Assembly: GCF_014646515.1 (NCBI RefSeq)
Contig: NZ_BMNK01000013.1
Span: forward strand, 204,367-268,366
Length of the DNA stretch: 64,000 bases
Reading direction: 5' to 3'
Source of the DNA: Nonomuraea glycinis
GTDB taxonomy: Bacteria; Actinomycetota; Actinomycetes; Streptosporangiales; Streptosporangiaceae
The translations under genes and the position numbers were made by a program. Of the stretch, positions 26,887-34,954 are shown piece after piece. A model generated the notes under the pieces. That model worked only from the letters and a program-made list of their open reading frames with translations, was not told the origin of the DNA and made no database searches. Numbering within the stretch: the stretch's first letter is position 1; each line of letters begins with the position of its first letter.

Positions 26887-27189
26887 TCACAGGTCGTAGC
26901 GGCGGATCAGTTGCAAGGCGTTCTTCTCAGTGACCATGTCGGCGGTGCGGGTGATCTGCAGGCGGAGGTCGTTCAGGATGGCTTCGCCGGCATGTACGAC
27001 GCGGCCGGTGTGCCGGTCGAGTTCGCCATCGAAGTCCTTGGCCACCGGGCCGGTCCAGATGCGGCCGGAGTGGAAGTCCTTGGCGCGGTTGGTGAGCGCC
27101 TGCTGCATGTCGTGGATCAGCGGCTCGATCGTGCGCAGGGTTTGCTGTAATGCGGGGAGCAGGGGGTTGGGGACCATGTCGTCGGCCAT
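26887..27189 (-). CDS. WXG100-like small helical protein
   Basis: 100 residues, almost all helical, with a central turn W-T-G-P (RIWTGPVAKDFDGELDRHT), the hairpin motif of WXG100/ESX-type proteins. The start ATG 27189 has AAGGA 7 bases upstream and lies 3 bases after the lipoprotein stop. No C-terminal YxxxD/E motif is evident. It is the last gene of a three-gene operon and may be exported by a type VII system encoded elsewhere. Confidence 0.65.
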   Translation of the reverse strand: MADDMVPNPLLPALQQTLRTIEPLIHDMQQALTNRAKDFHSGRIWTGPVAKDFDGELDRHTGRVVHAGEAILNDLRLQITRTADMVTEKNALQLIRRYDL

Positions 27190-27192
27190 GGC

Positions 27193-27771
27193 TCAGTCCT
27201 TCGTGTCGGGGGGAGGGGTGCCTGTGCCCATGATGAGCTTGGGGGCGATCAGTTTCATCAACCCCACTACGTCGGCCTCGTTGTCGCGGCCCTTGTCGCC
27301 GCGCACGAGTTCTATCCCTAGCCGCACCTTGCCGCGTACCAGCACGGAACCCACTCGGGTCTCCATGTTGGTGTCCTTCACGTAGTAACCGAATCCGTCG
27401 GGAACTATCGCGGGCAGCTGTTTTGAGCCGTCCCGGAGTTGTTCGTCGATCTGCCCACGAGATCCGGCAGTATCGAGCATGATCCGAAGGATGGAAGGCT
27501 TGTCACCGCTGTTCTGGAAGATGGAGCAGGCGCCGATGGCAGGTCGATCCTTTGCTGCCAGATTCAGCGAGCCGGTTACCAGCGGATCACGGACGCCGGT
27601 CATTTGTTCCACGGCCGCCTTGGGAACGTAGTTGCAGATGAAGGGCGGTGCGTATGCCGTCGAAAGCGGGGATGTGCCGACCTTCTCGGCACCCTTTCCG
27701 GCGCAGGCGCTCATCCCGGTCACCGCGATCACGGTCGCCATCGTCCAGACGAATAAACTCCTCATGGTCAC
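27193..27771 (-). CDS. DUF3558-like lipoprotein
   Basis: 192 residues. The N-terminal signal ends in a lipobox (TGMSAC, Cys about 23), so the mature protein is probably anchored outside the membrane. A CNYVPKAAVEQMTGV stretch resembles the start of DUF3558 lipoproteins. GTG 27771 overlaps the upstream stop (GTGA), with an in-frame ATG two codons later. The function of the family is unknown. Confidence 0.65.
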   Translation of the reverse strand: MTMRSLFVWTMATVIAVTGMSACAGKGAEKVGTSPLSTAYAPPFICNYVPKAAVEQMTGVRDPLVTGSLNLAAKDRPAIGACSIFQNSGDKPSILRIMLDTAGSRGQIDEQLRDGSKQLPAIVPDGFGYYVKDTNMETRVGSVLVRGKVRLGIELVRGDKGRDNEADVVGLMKLIAPKLIMGTGTPPPDTKD

Positions 27772-29708
27772 CCGTATTTCGATATGCCGAGATCGTAGCC
27801 CTCATTGAGCCGGCTCTGAACCCCCAGCTCCAGCCACGGGTTGTTCTTCGTCTGCCGGTAAAGCCAGCTCTGATAGGCGTTCAACCGTTTCCCGGTGCCT
27901 TCGCTCATCTCATCCGGGGTCATCAGTCGGCCGTCTTCCTTTAGGAAGTTGTTGGGGGCCTTGAGCGGATCATCTCCGGGTTGGAGGTCGCTGAGCGAGG
28001 CCCACGGATGGGTTTTGGTGGGAGGGTCGGATGAGCCGAACATACCGTGGTCGAGCATGGCCTGAGCGCCGAGCTGATGAAGGAGTGATCGAGTTTGCTC
28101 CAGGGCGGTGTTGGCCTCGAACACAGCTGTTTTCTCGGCGGTGCCCTTGACGCTGTCCTCGATCATGCCTGTCCACGATCCGAGGATCGTTGACCCGATC
28201 GGCCAGGCCGCACGTTGCGGGAAGGCGAGTCCGGTGTTGACGACGGCCAGGAGGGCCTGCACATTGCGCTTCTGTGTCTCGTCCATTTCCTTGGCCAGGT
28301 CGATTTTGGCGATGTTGCCCGCGTCCATGATGAGGCCAAAGCCGGCGCCGGCCTCTTGGGCCGCGTTAGTCAGGCTTCCGGTGCCCTGCTTGGCCGCCAG
28401 CACGCCTACGCCATGGTCGAGCAGCCTGGACGCCCAAGCCGTCTGAGCCGCGGTGATGATCGCGAGGGACTTGCTGTCGGCTTTGAACGCCTCAGTCATG
28501 ACGAGGCGTAGCTCTTCCTTAGAGAATTGTGCGCCCCACTCCTCCCGGCCGGGCAGGTTGGGATTGTCCTCCATGTACACGCCTGGTTTCTCGATGCCCG
28601 GCATCGCTGCGACTCGCGACATGTCGGGAATGTAGGCAGCCAAGATGCGCCCTAAGGAGAAGGGATCCACCAGTGATTTCGCGGGTTGGCCTGCCTTGAT
28701 GCGCTCATATTCGTGATGGATGAGATACGAGGCGAGTTTGGCCGACACATATCCCGAGGACGGGCGCGTCTCTGACCCGCTGTGGTCCCGAAACGTGATC
28801 GTGGCCGCCTCCAGGGCCTTGCCCACCGCCTTGCCGCCGTCGCCCAGGTCGTGCACGGTCGTGTAGTACTTCAGTGTGTCGCCGCTGCTGAAGAAGCCCT
28901 GGGCGGCCGCTGGGTTCTTGCGCAGTGCCTCCATCACGTCCGCCATCGGCTGCGGCCGGTGAGCGCTGGAGTGGATGGAACCCCGTTCAGCGGCGTCCAG
29001 TTTTCTGGCTACCTCCAGTAGGAACGTGCTGTTGTAGGTCCCGTGGGTGAGCACCCGGGCGAGTCCCCGATGCGGGCCCAGTTGCAGGTTCGCGCTCAGC
29101 CGTTGCCGCCAGTCGGAGCTGAGTTGTGCGCTGGACGCACCAAGCGCCGTGCCGAGGGCGGCCAGCAGGCGCTGTGCGTCTTTGTCGTCCTCATTGAGCA
29201 CGGCCGTAGCGGCCACTTCCTTGAACTTCTCCGGCCCCAGCGCGTTCAAGAGCTTGAGGGCGAACTGGGGGTCCTTCGCCTGATTTTCAAGCTGGGCGAG
29301 AGCCTGCTTGTTTACCGGGGAACCTTTCGCTGATTCCCGAAGATAGATCGCCGCCGCGTACGCATCCGGGTCGTGGGAGACCTTCTTGTGCAACTCCTCA
29401 TCGAATCCGATCAGACCGCTCTCGGACGACACTCTCCACGTCTCGTTCATCGCCTTGATCGTGTCGTTGCGTCGCCGCAGCTCAGGCTCCTTGCCGCGGG
29501 TCCAGATGTCCGCCTCCCGCATCGCGCTCAGTCCGGAGGCGTCCAGCTCCAGCTTCTCCAGGGCGCGCCGCACCGCAGGCTCGTTCCGCCGCAGCACGTC
29601 ACCGGCTCGGGAGAACAGAAGCTCGAACCGGTCCATTACGTCCGGGTTGATTCCGGAGTACTGGCTGTCGAACGGCTTGGGTTGAAGCTCAAGGGGCGGC
29701 TCGGTCAT
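27768..29708 (-). CDS. Large helical protein, first gene of WXG-like cassette
   Basis: 646 residues from ATG 29708 with GGAGG 6 bases upstream. Predominantly helical and soluble, without signal peptide. It contains Lys/Glu-rich segments and one hydrophobic Ala/Gly-rich segment near 470-490. I do not recognise catalytic motifs. Its coupling to a lipoprotein and a WXG100-like protein resembles Actinobacterial ESX-associated cassettes with a large partner or substrate. The product may be exported or form part of an envelope complex. Confidence 0.65.
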   Translation of the reverse strand: MTEPPLELQPKPFDSQYSGINPDVMDRFELLFSRAGDVLRRNEPAVRRALEKLELDASGLSAMREADIWTRGKEPELRRRNDTIKAMNETWRVSSESGLIGFDEELHKKVSHDPDAYAAAIYLRESAKGSPVNKQALAQLENQAKDPQFALKLLNALGPEKFKEVAATAVLNEDDKDAQRLLAALGTALGASSAQLSSDWRQRLSANLQLGPHRGLARVLTHGTYNSTFLLEVARKLDAAERGSIHSSAHRPQPMADVMEALRKNPAAAQGFFSSGDTLKYYTTVHDLGDGGKAVGKALEAATITFRDHSGSETRPSSGYVSAKLASYLIHHEYERIKAGQPAKSLVDPFSLGRILAAYIPDMSRVAAMPGIEKPGVYMEDNPNLPGREEWGAQFSKEELRLVMTEAFKADSKSLAIITAAQTAWASRLLDHGVGVLAAKQGTGSLTNAAQEAGAGFGLIMDAGNIAKIDLAKEMDETQKRNVQALLAVVNTGLAFPQRAAWPIGSTILGSWTGMIEDSVKGTAEKTAVFEANTALEQTRSLLHQLGAQAMLDHGMFGSSDPPTKTHPWASLSDLQPGDDPLKAPNNFLKEDGRLMTPDEMSEGTGKRLNAYQSWLYRQTKNNPWLELGVQSRLNEGYDLGISKYG

Positions 29709-30056
29709 GACCGGCCTCCGGCATCTTCCGAAGACATGCGCAGGCTATCCTCCATCCGGATCAACCCGGAGGCGTCCTGCCCGACGGATATGGGTGGGGG
29801 TTCGATGGTATGTACGCACATCGCCCTGAGGACGGTTCAACCCGATAGTGCTTCCGATTACGGTCTACCTGTGTGCGTTCCACTGCAGGCGGCCGGTCAA
29901 GGAGTGACCGTGAGCGTCGCGGCCCTTAGATGGCCTCGTATCTCTGTCTGAACTGAGGAAACGTCTCCAAGATCATCCCGACCATATCCCTGGATCATGG
30001 TCCTACGGCTGCACGTGGGTGCCCTCGGCGGCCTAGCAAGGGCCTGGAAAGCAAAA
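29709..30056. other. Intergenic region left of the tRNA remnant
   Basis: About 350 bases upstream of the leftward cassette. It must hold that operon's promoter. Reading frames on both strands lack ribosome sites; nothing else is recognised. Confidence 0.4.
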
Positions 30057-30082
30057 GACCTGCGGCTAAGAAACCGCAGGTC
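30057..30082 (-). terminator. Intrinsic terminator behind the tRNA-Arg remnant
   Basis: GACCTGCGG and CCGCAGGTC pair over 9 bp with an 8-base loop, and on the reverse strand TTTT follows. This is a textbook intrinsic terminator 29 bases after the tRNA 3' end, left over from the original tRNA gene. Confidence 0.75.
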
Positions 30083-30110
30083 AAGGAGCGAAATACCTGG
30101 TGGAGAAGAG

Positions 30111-30155
30111 TGCCCCCGGCAGGATTCGAACCTGCGGCACCCGCTTTAGGAGAGT
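30111..30155 (-). other. 3' half of tRNA-Arg(CCU), attachment-site remnant
   Basis: The reverse strand reads TCTCCTAAAGCGGGTGCC, GCAGGTTCGAATCCTGC, CGGGGGCA. This gives the anticodon loop with CCU, the 3' anticodon strand, the T arm with TTCGAAT, and the 3' acceptor strand with discriminator A. No D arm or 5' acceptor (GCCCCCG) lies upstream, so it cannot fold as a tRNA. Integrases of actinobacterial elements recombine into the 3' half of tRNA genes and leave just such a copy at the distal junction. Because the missing half faces right, the inserted DNA lies to the right. Confidence 0.75.
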
Positions 30156-30157
30156 GG

Positions 30158-30650
30158 GGGCTTCAGCGTCTCCTTGAATAGTTTGAGCTGGGGTAATGGC
30201 TCGAGCCGGGGTGAGACTGAGCAAGATCATCCCCTGTGTATCCCGGCTCCGATTGCCAGCCCAACTGTCTCGCTTGGCGTCCCTCGCATGGCCCTCGATC
30301 CCACGGGGAAACGCAAGTCATCCTGCTCTCTTCGCAGCCTTGCGGACGGCTCGACGCGGAGAGATCGCTGGCGTCGTGGCTCCACCGCCTTGTAAATGTG
30401 AGCGATTGGCGGATTTGGGCCGATCTAACCGACGAGCGATTCAACTGTGATGCGAGATGATCGCCGGGGGCGGGGATCTTGTGTTACAGCCGTTCTGATG
30501 GGCAGCGGATTGCTTATGCTTGACCTCGCGATTACCTCCGTCTCTGCCGGCCAACGAGGCGTTGGCCACAGCTATCTCAGGGATCTGTCGTAAGTAAGAC
30601 ATGTCTCCTGGTTTACGGACATCCCCTATTCCGGTATTCGAGAGGTCCCC
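30158..30650. other. Left end of the island, non-coding
   Basis: About 490 bases between the tRNA remnant and the helicase gene. It would contain the element's end sequence and the promoter of the helicase operon. I could not identify integrase arm sites or a confident promoter. Confidence 0.4.
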
Positions 30651-33600
30651 ATGCATGTGTCGGTCCGCGTCCCCTGGCATGACTCCGGCTGGAGTGGCAC
30701 GGTCTGTCGTCATCCGCTCGACAATGCCTCCTGCATCCTCTTGCATAACATCGGCAAGAAACGCGACGATCAGTATGAAGTCGAGCACGCTGGGAAGTCG
30801 CTGGACGAGCTGGACACTCGCCGGATCGCCTGCGTGGGCGAGCGCGGGACCTTCCTGAGTTCCCGACCGTACCCCATCGAGCTGGAGCACCCGTACCGGT
30901 ACAACCAGGCGTTGCGCCACTTGCAGCCGACCACCGTCACCGTACCCGCCTTCGGTGTGCAGGCGATCCCGTACTACTGGCTGCTCCGCGGGAGCATCGC
31001 GGAGGTAAGTCGTGAATACGATGTCGCCGACTTTGATGACGAGCGGGAGGAGCTGGTCGACCGGGAGCTGGGATTCACTCCCAACTGGATAATCCACGGC
31101 GACAATCAGAAGGCCTTGATCAGGCGGTTCTTTGATGACGTCGAACCCAAGGAATCCCTGGTCTTCTTCTACATCAAGCACTCGCCCTTCGACGACCTCA
31201 AGACTGAGGGCCACTTGCTGGTGGGCGCGGCTCGGATCACTGACCTCCAGCTTCCACGACCCTGGCGGACCGACGGCCCGACCCCGTTTCCGAACTACAT
31301 GTGGGAGACGGCCATGTCGCACACGCTGCGCCCCAACGGAGCCGGAGGCATCCTGCTACCGGTTACGGAGCTGGCCGAACGGCATGCGCGAGGCGAGGAC
31401 GTCCAGGACCTGCTGGCCTGGGCGCCGGAAAACGGCGGCCGCGAGTTCCGCTACGCGGCAGAACATGTCTCGCACGACAGCGCCATCGACGCGTTGGAGC
31501 GGCTATTCCGCGCCGCTGAGCGCTGCCGGGAGGCTGGCTTCGACGTGCCGCACACCTCCATGGAGTGGGTGAGCGAACGTATCGGTGAGCTCTGGACGAT
31601 GCGCGGCCCCTCTCCTGGGCTCGGCGCCGTCCTCGGAGCACTCCAATTCCGCTACAGCAAGCTGCTGGCCAGAGAAATCGCCCGTGTGACCTCGGAGGAA
31701 ACGGATCCGTGGGAAGTACTCACCGATGCGATCTCTCGCCCGCAGCGGTACCCGCAGACCGTCTCCCGGCTGATCACGGACACGCATCGTAAGATCTGGC
31801 CCCGACTCACCCCCGATGACCTGCGCGTACTACGGCTCCTCTCGCGGTTCCAGCTCACCAGCGACCAGGCAACCATCCTGTTCCGCAACCAGGAGATCAA
31901 CCTTGAGCACGAGGACCTCCTGGCCGATCCCTATCTAGCCCACATCTGCACGATAGGGACGGCCGCGCCGGTGCCGTTCGGCACTGTAGACCGTGCATGC
32001 TTCCCGAAAGCGGACATCCGAGCCCGATTCCCTATGGACAAGCCAACCGCAGTCACTGACCCTGACGATCCCCGACGGCTGCAGGCCCTGCTGGTGGATA
32101 CGCTCGAAACTGCGGCCCAAGCAGGTGACACGGTGATGCCGATGTCCACCGCGATCCAGCGCATAGCGGAACGGCCACTGGCGGAGGTGTGCGGGATCAC
32201 AGAGGAGAAGCTCGACGCACACGACCTGCACCCGGACAAGTTGACCTTCTCAATAGAATCGCCCCACTGGCCGCCCGTGGCTGGTACTCGGCTGGCGAGC
32301 GGCAGTCCCGCCTACAAGCTCGCCCGACTGGAGCTCGTCGCGCATGTCATCCGCAGCGTCGTAGATGGTCAGATGGCTCGGCCCAGACAACCGGTTCCGG
32401 AAGATCTCGCGGACGCGCTCGATCTCGTGCTGGCCGAGTACAAGTCGGAAAACGACCCCGACCCCGAAGCCGAAGAGAGGGCGTACTTGGAGAAGAAGGC
32501 CGCGCTCGCTGAGATCTTCGCAGCGCCGTTGAGCGTGTTGAACGGGCGGGCGGGAACCGGGAAAACCACCTTGATCAGGGCGTTGAAAGAGCATGAGAAG
32601 GTCCGTTCCCGAGGCATGCTGCTGCTGGCTCCGACAGGCAAGGCTCGCGTGCAGTTGCAGACCAAGGTCCGGCATCCCGCGCAGACCATCGCCCAGTTTC
32701 TTACTAGGCATGGACGCTACCGCGATGACACCCGGTCCTATGTCCTGGCACCGGGCAGACCCAAAGCTCAGTCGTACGGGACCGTCGTCGTCGACGAGGC
32801 GTCCATGCTCACCGAGGAGCAACTGGCTGCCTTGCTGGACGCGCTTCCCATCCCCGACCGGTTGGTCCTGGTCGGTGACCCCCGCCAGCTTCCGCCTATC
32901 GGCGCCGGACGGCCCTTCGCCGACCTGATCCACCGCCTGGTGCCGCCTCCGGGTAGCGTCGGCTTCCCGCGCGTGGCGCCCGGGTACGCCGAACTCACCG
33001 AGTTGCGCCGCCAGCGGGGGAAAGTGCGGGACGACTTGATGCTCGCCGCATGGTTCTCCGGCGATCCTGTTACTCCCGGCTTCGATGAGGTCTGGGAACG
33101 TCTGCGTGCCGGGACACCGATGGAAACCCTGGCGGCGGTCCCTTGGGACGCGTCGCGTGTGCTGGATGTCCTAGACCGCACGCTCGCCGAGGAGCAGAGC
33201 ATTGCCGATCCCAAGAGCTTCGAAATCTCCTATGGGGGCGAGCTCAATGGACCATGGGTCAACTTCCGTAAAGGCGCCGCTGGGTCCTCCGAGAAGTGGC
33301 AGATCCTTGCACCTACGCGGGTTCACGGCTGGGGAACTACCGAGATCAACCGGCACCTGAAGCAGACCTTCCGCGACAAAGCCCTCAAGGATGCCCTGCG
33401 CCCAATGCGGGAACGCTGGGTCCCCAAGCCTCTCGGGGCGGAGCAGATTGTGCTCGGAGACAAGGTACTCAACAACACCAACAGCCGACGTAAGCCGTAC
33501 CCTGCGGACACCGGACTGGGTTATGTAGCCAACGGCGAGATCGGCGTCGTGGTGGGCCAGGTCGGCAGGAAGGGGAGCAACCCCCGGTGGACGCAAGTCG

Positions 33601-34400
33601 AGTTCTCGTCGCAGTTGGGAACGGTCTACAGCTACCGGGGTTTGGCGGAGGAGGACCCACCGCTGGAGCTAGCCTGGGCGATCACGATTCACAAGTCTCA
33701 GGGATCGGAGTTCCAGAAGGTCATCGTGGTGCTTCCAGGAACCGCGCACAAGCTCTCCCGAGAGATGATCTACACCGCGCTGACACGCCAGCAGGACAGA
33801 GTGACACTGCTGCACGAGTGCTCAATCGACGATCTACGGGAGCTTACTGTCTCTACGAGCTCGGAAACCGCCCGAAGACTGACCGACCTCTTCACACCGC
33901 CCGCCCCGCGGGAACTGTTTTTCCCGGACGGTGCATCCGCCGGCGTCCTCGATGCCAAGAGAGTGCACATCACGGCACGGGGAGTGCTCGTCCGCAGTCA
34001 CAGCGAGGTCATCATTGCAGATCTCTTGGACCGTATAGCTCCTGATCGATGGGGCTACGACCAGTCGCTTACCATCGGCGGTGAAACCAAGCGCCCCGAC
34101 TTCACAATCATTGGGTCAGATGGGCGGCCGATCCACTGGGAACATCTGGAGATGTTCGGCAAGAAAGTCGATCAGAGGTGGTGGGAAGAACGCGAGCGCT
34201 GGTACAGGCAGGGTGACGTGCTGCCCCTCGAAGAGGGAGGCGGATCCGGTGGCATCCTCCTCCGCACGGACGATCTCGGTGGAGTGAACGAGCCCGAATG
34301 GACCGAACTCGCACGCCAGGCGATCGGGATCATCCCTGTCGGCCCGGTGATCCCCACTCCATCAAGGATCCGGCGTACGCCTCCTGGACAGCGCGGGTGA
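30651..34400 (+). CDS. RecD-like SF1 helicase with C-terminal nuclease-like domain
   Basis: 1249 residues, ATG with GAGAGG 4-5 bases upstream. The first about 600 residues are an accessory region that starts VRVPWHDSGWSGTVC. The motor follows: P-loop LNGRAGTGKTTLIRAL near 635, Walker B VVVDEASML near 712, VGDPRQLPPIGAGRP near 742, and the SF1B motif AITIHKSQGSEFQKVIVV near 1010. The C-terminus reads VRSHSEVIIADLLDRI, then RPDFTIIGSDG near 1148 and IHWEHLEMFGKK near 1163. That resembles a PD-(D/E)XK-type fold with Asp and Glu but no classical Lys after the Glu. It probably unwinds, and perhaps cuts, duplex DNA. Stop and next start overlap (GTGA). Confidence 0.85.
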   Translation: MHVSVRVPWHDSGWSGTVCRHPLDNASCILLHNIGKKRDDQYEVEHAGKSLDELDTRRIACVGERGTFLSSRPYPIELEHPYRYNQALRHLQPTTVTVPAFGVQAIPYYWLLRGSIAEVSREYDVADFDDEREELVDRELGFTPNWIIHGDNQKALIRRFFDDVEPKESLVFFYIKHSPFDDLKTEGHLLVGAARITDLQLPRPWRTDGPTPFPNYMWETAMSHTLRPNGAGGILLPVTELAERHARGEDVQDLLAWAPENGGREFRYAAEHVSHDSAIDALERLFRAAERCREAGFDVPHTSMEWVSERIGELWTMRGPSPGLGAVLGALQFRYSKLLAREIARVTSEETDPWEVLTDAISRPQRYPQTVSRLITDTHRKIWPRLTPDDLRVLRLLSRFQLTSDQATILFRNQEINLEHEDLLADPYLAHICTIGTAAPVPFGTVDRACFPKADIRARFPMDKPTAVTDPDDPRRLQALLVDTLETAAQAGDTVMPMSTAIQRIAERPLAEVCGITEEKLDAHDLHPDKLTFSIESPHWPPVAGTRLASGSPAYKLARLELVAHVIRSVVDGQMARPRQPVPEDLADALDLVLAEYKSENDPDPEAEERAYLEKKAALAEIFAAPLSVLNGRAGTGKTTLIRALKEHEKVRSRGMLLLAPTGKARVQLQTKVRHPAQTIAQFLTRHGRYRDDTRSYVLAPGRPKAQSYGTVVVDEASMLTEEQLAALLDALPIPDRLVLVGDPRQLPPIGAGRPFADLIHRLVPPPGSVGFPRVAPGYAELTELRRQRGKVRDDLMLAAWFSGDPVTPGFDEVWERLRAGTPMETLAAVPWDASRVLDVLDRTLAEEQSIADPKSFEISYGGELNGPWVNFRKGAAGSSEKWQILAPTRVHGWGTTEINRHLKQTFRDKALKDALRPMRERWVPKPLGAEQIVLGDKVLNNTNSRRKPYPADTGLGYVANGEIGVVVGQVGRKGSNPRWTQVEFSSQLGTVYSYRGLAEEDPPLELAWAITIHKSQGSEFQKVIVVLPGTAHKLSREMIYTALTRQQDRVTLLHECSIDDLRELTVSTSSETARRLTDLFTPPAPRELFFPDGASAGVLDAKRVHITARGVLVRSHSEVIIADLLDRIAPDRWGYDQSLTIGGETKRPDFTIIGSDGRPIHWEHLEMFGKKVDQRWWEERERWYRQGDVLPLEEGGGSGGILLRTDDLGGVNEPEWTELARQAIGIIPVGPVIPTPSRIRRTPPGQRG

Positions 34401-34954
34401 AGGACGAACTTGCCGTATGCGGCTTCGCGATCATGGACGACGAAGTCGTACCGGAGATAGCTGGGCGGTGGGGAAGCCCGCAGGCGATCATTTCGCGAGA
34501 ACGAGACGACTCATGGAGTTTGTCAGGGACCTATGGCCTGAAGGCGTTTCCATGGCACACAGAGGGTGCCATCTCGTCCCGGCCGCCTCGCTGGATCGTG
34601 CTTCGAGCCCTATCGATTCCCCAGACGACGCATACGGAGCTCCTCGATCCGGATCCGCCCCTGTTGGCCGGGTTGCGCCGCACCGTCCTGCGGGCTGTCG
34701 ACCGCGCTGGACGGGTGCGGCATCTGCCTGCGGCGCTGCCGAAGGGGGGGCGTTGGCGGATTCGGTGGGATCCGCGCACCTGTGTTCCGCAAATCGGGCT
34801 GAGCCTGGAAGAGGTGGACGCCCGAGCCCCAACTGCAACCATTGAATGGCGAGAGGGACGAGTCGCCATACTCGACAACGCGCGTCTGCTCCATCGGCGT
34901 CCCGCCGTTCCAGCCGGCCGCGTTTTGGAGCGAACGTATGTATGGAGCGAGTGA
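34397..34954 (+). CDS. Compact TauD-like Fe(II)/2-oxoglutarate oxygenase
   Basis: 185 residues from GTG 34397, which overlaps the helicase stop; earlier ATGs lie inside the helicase gene. Iron-ligand motif H-x-E is in FPWHTEGAISSRPP, and the distal His in ILDNARLLHRRPAVPAGR. The 2-oxoglutarate-binding Arg follows in RVLERTYVW. This is the TauD/clavaminate synthase pattern, with Glu in place of the usual Asp. Family members are mostly 280-330 residues, so this is a minimal jelly-roll core. The substrate is unknown. Coupling to a helicase and a HEPN protein suggests a nucleic acid, nucleotide or translation factor. A run of seven G (34744-34750) could permit slippage. Confidence 0.7.
   Translation: MKDELAVCGFAIMDDEVVPEIAGRWGSPQAIISRERDDSWSLSGTYGLKAFPWHTEGAISSRPPRWIVLRALSIPQTTHTELLDPDPPLLAGLRRTVLRAVDRAGRVRHLPAALPKGGRWRIRWDPRTCVPQIGLSLEEVDARAPTATIEWREGRVAILDNARLLHRRPAVPAGRVLERTYVWSE

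Noticed and set aside
22281..30155. One mobile element bounded by the integrase tail and the tRNA remnant
   Set aside because: A 3' tRNA half on the reverse strand implies inserted DNA on its right, not left, and no tRNA-like repeat is found next to the integrase tail.
30111..30190. A complete tRNA gene
   Set aside because: Only the 3' half from the anticodon loop onward is present; the upstream bases cannot form a D arm or pair with the acceptor strand.
34298..34397. Longer oxygenase starting at ATG 34298
   Set aside because: The extra 33 residues are Arg/Pro-rich read-through of the helicase gene's 3' end; GTG 34397 gives a clean 4-base overlap.
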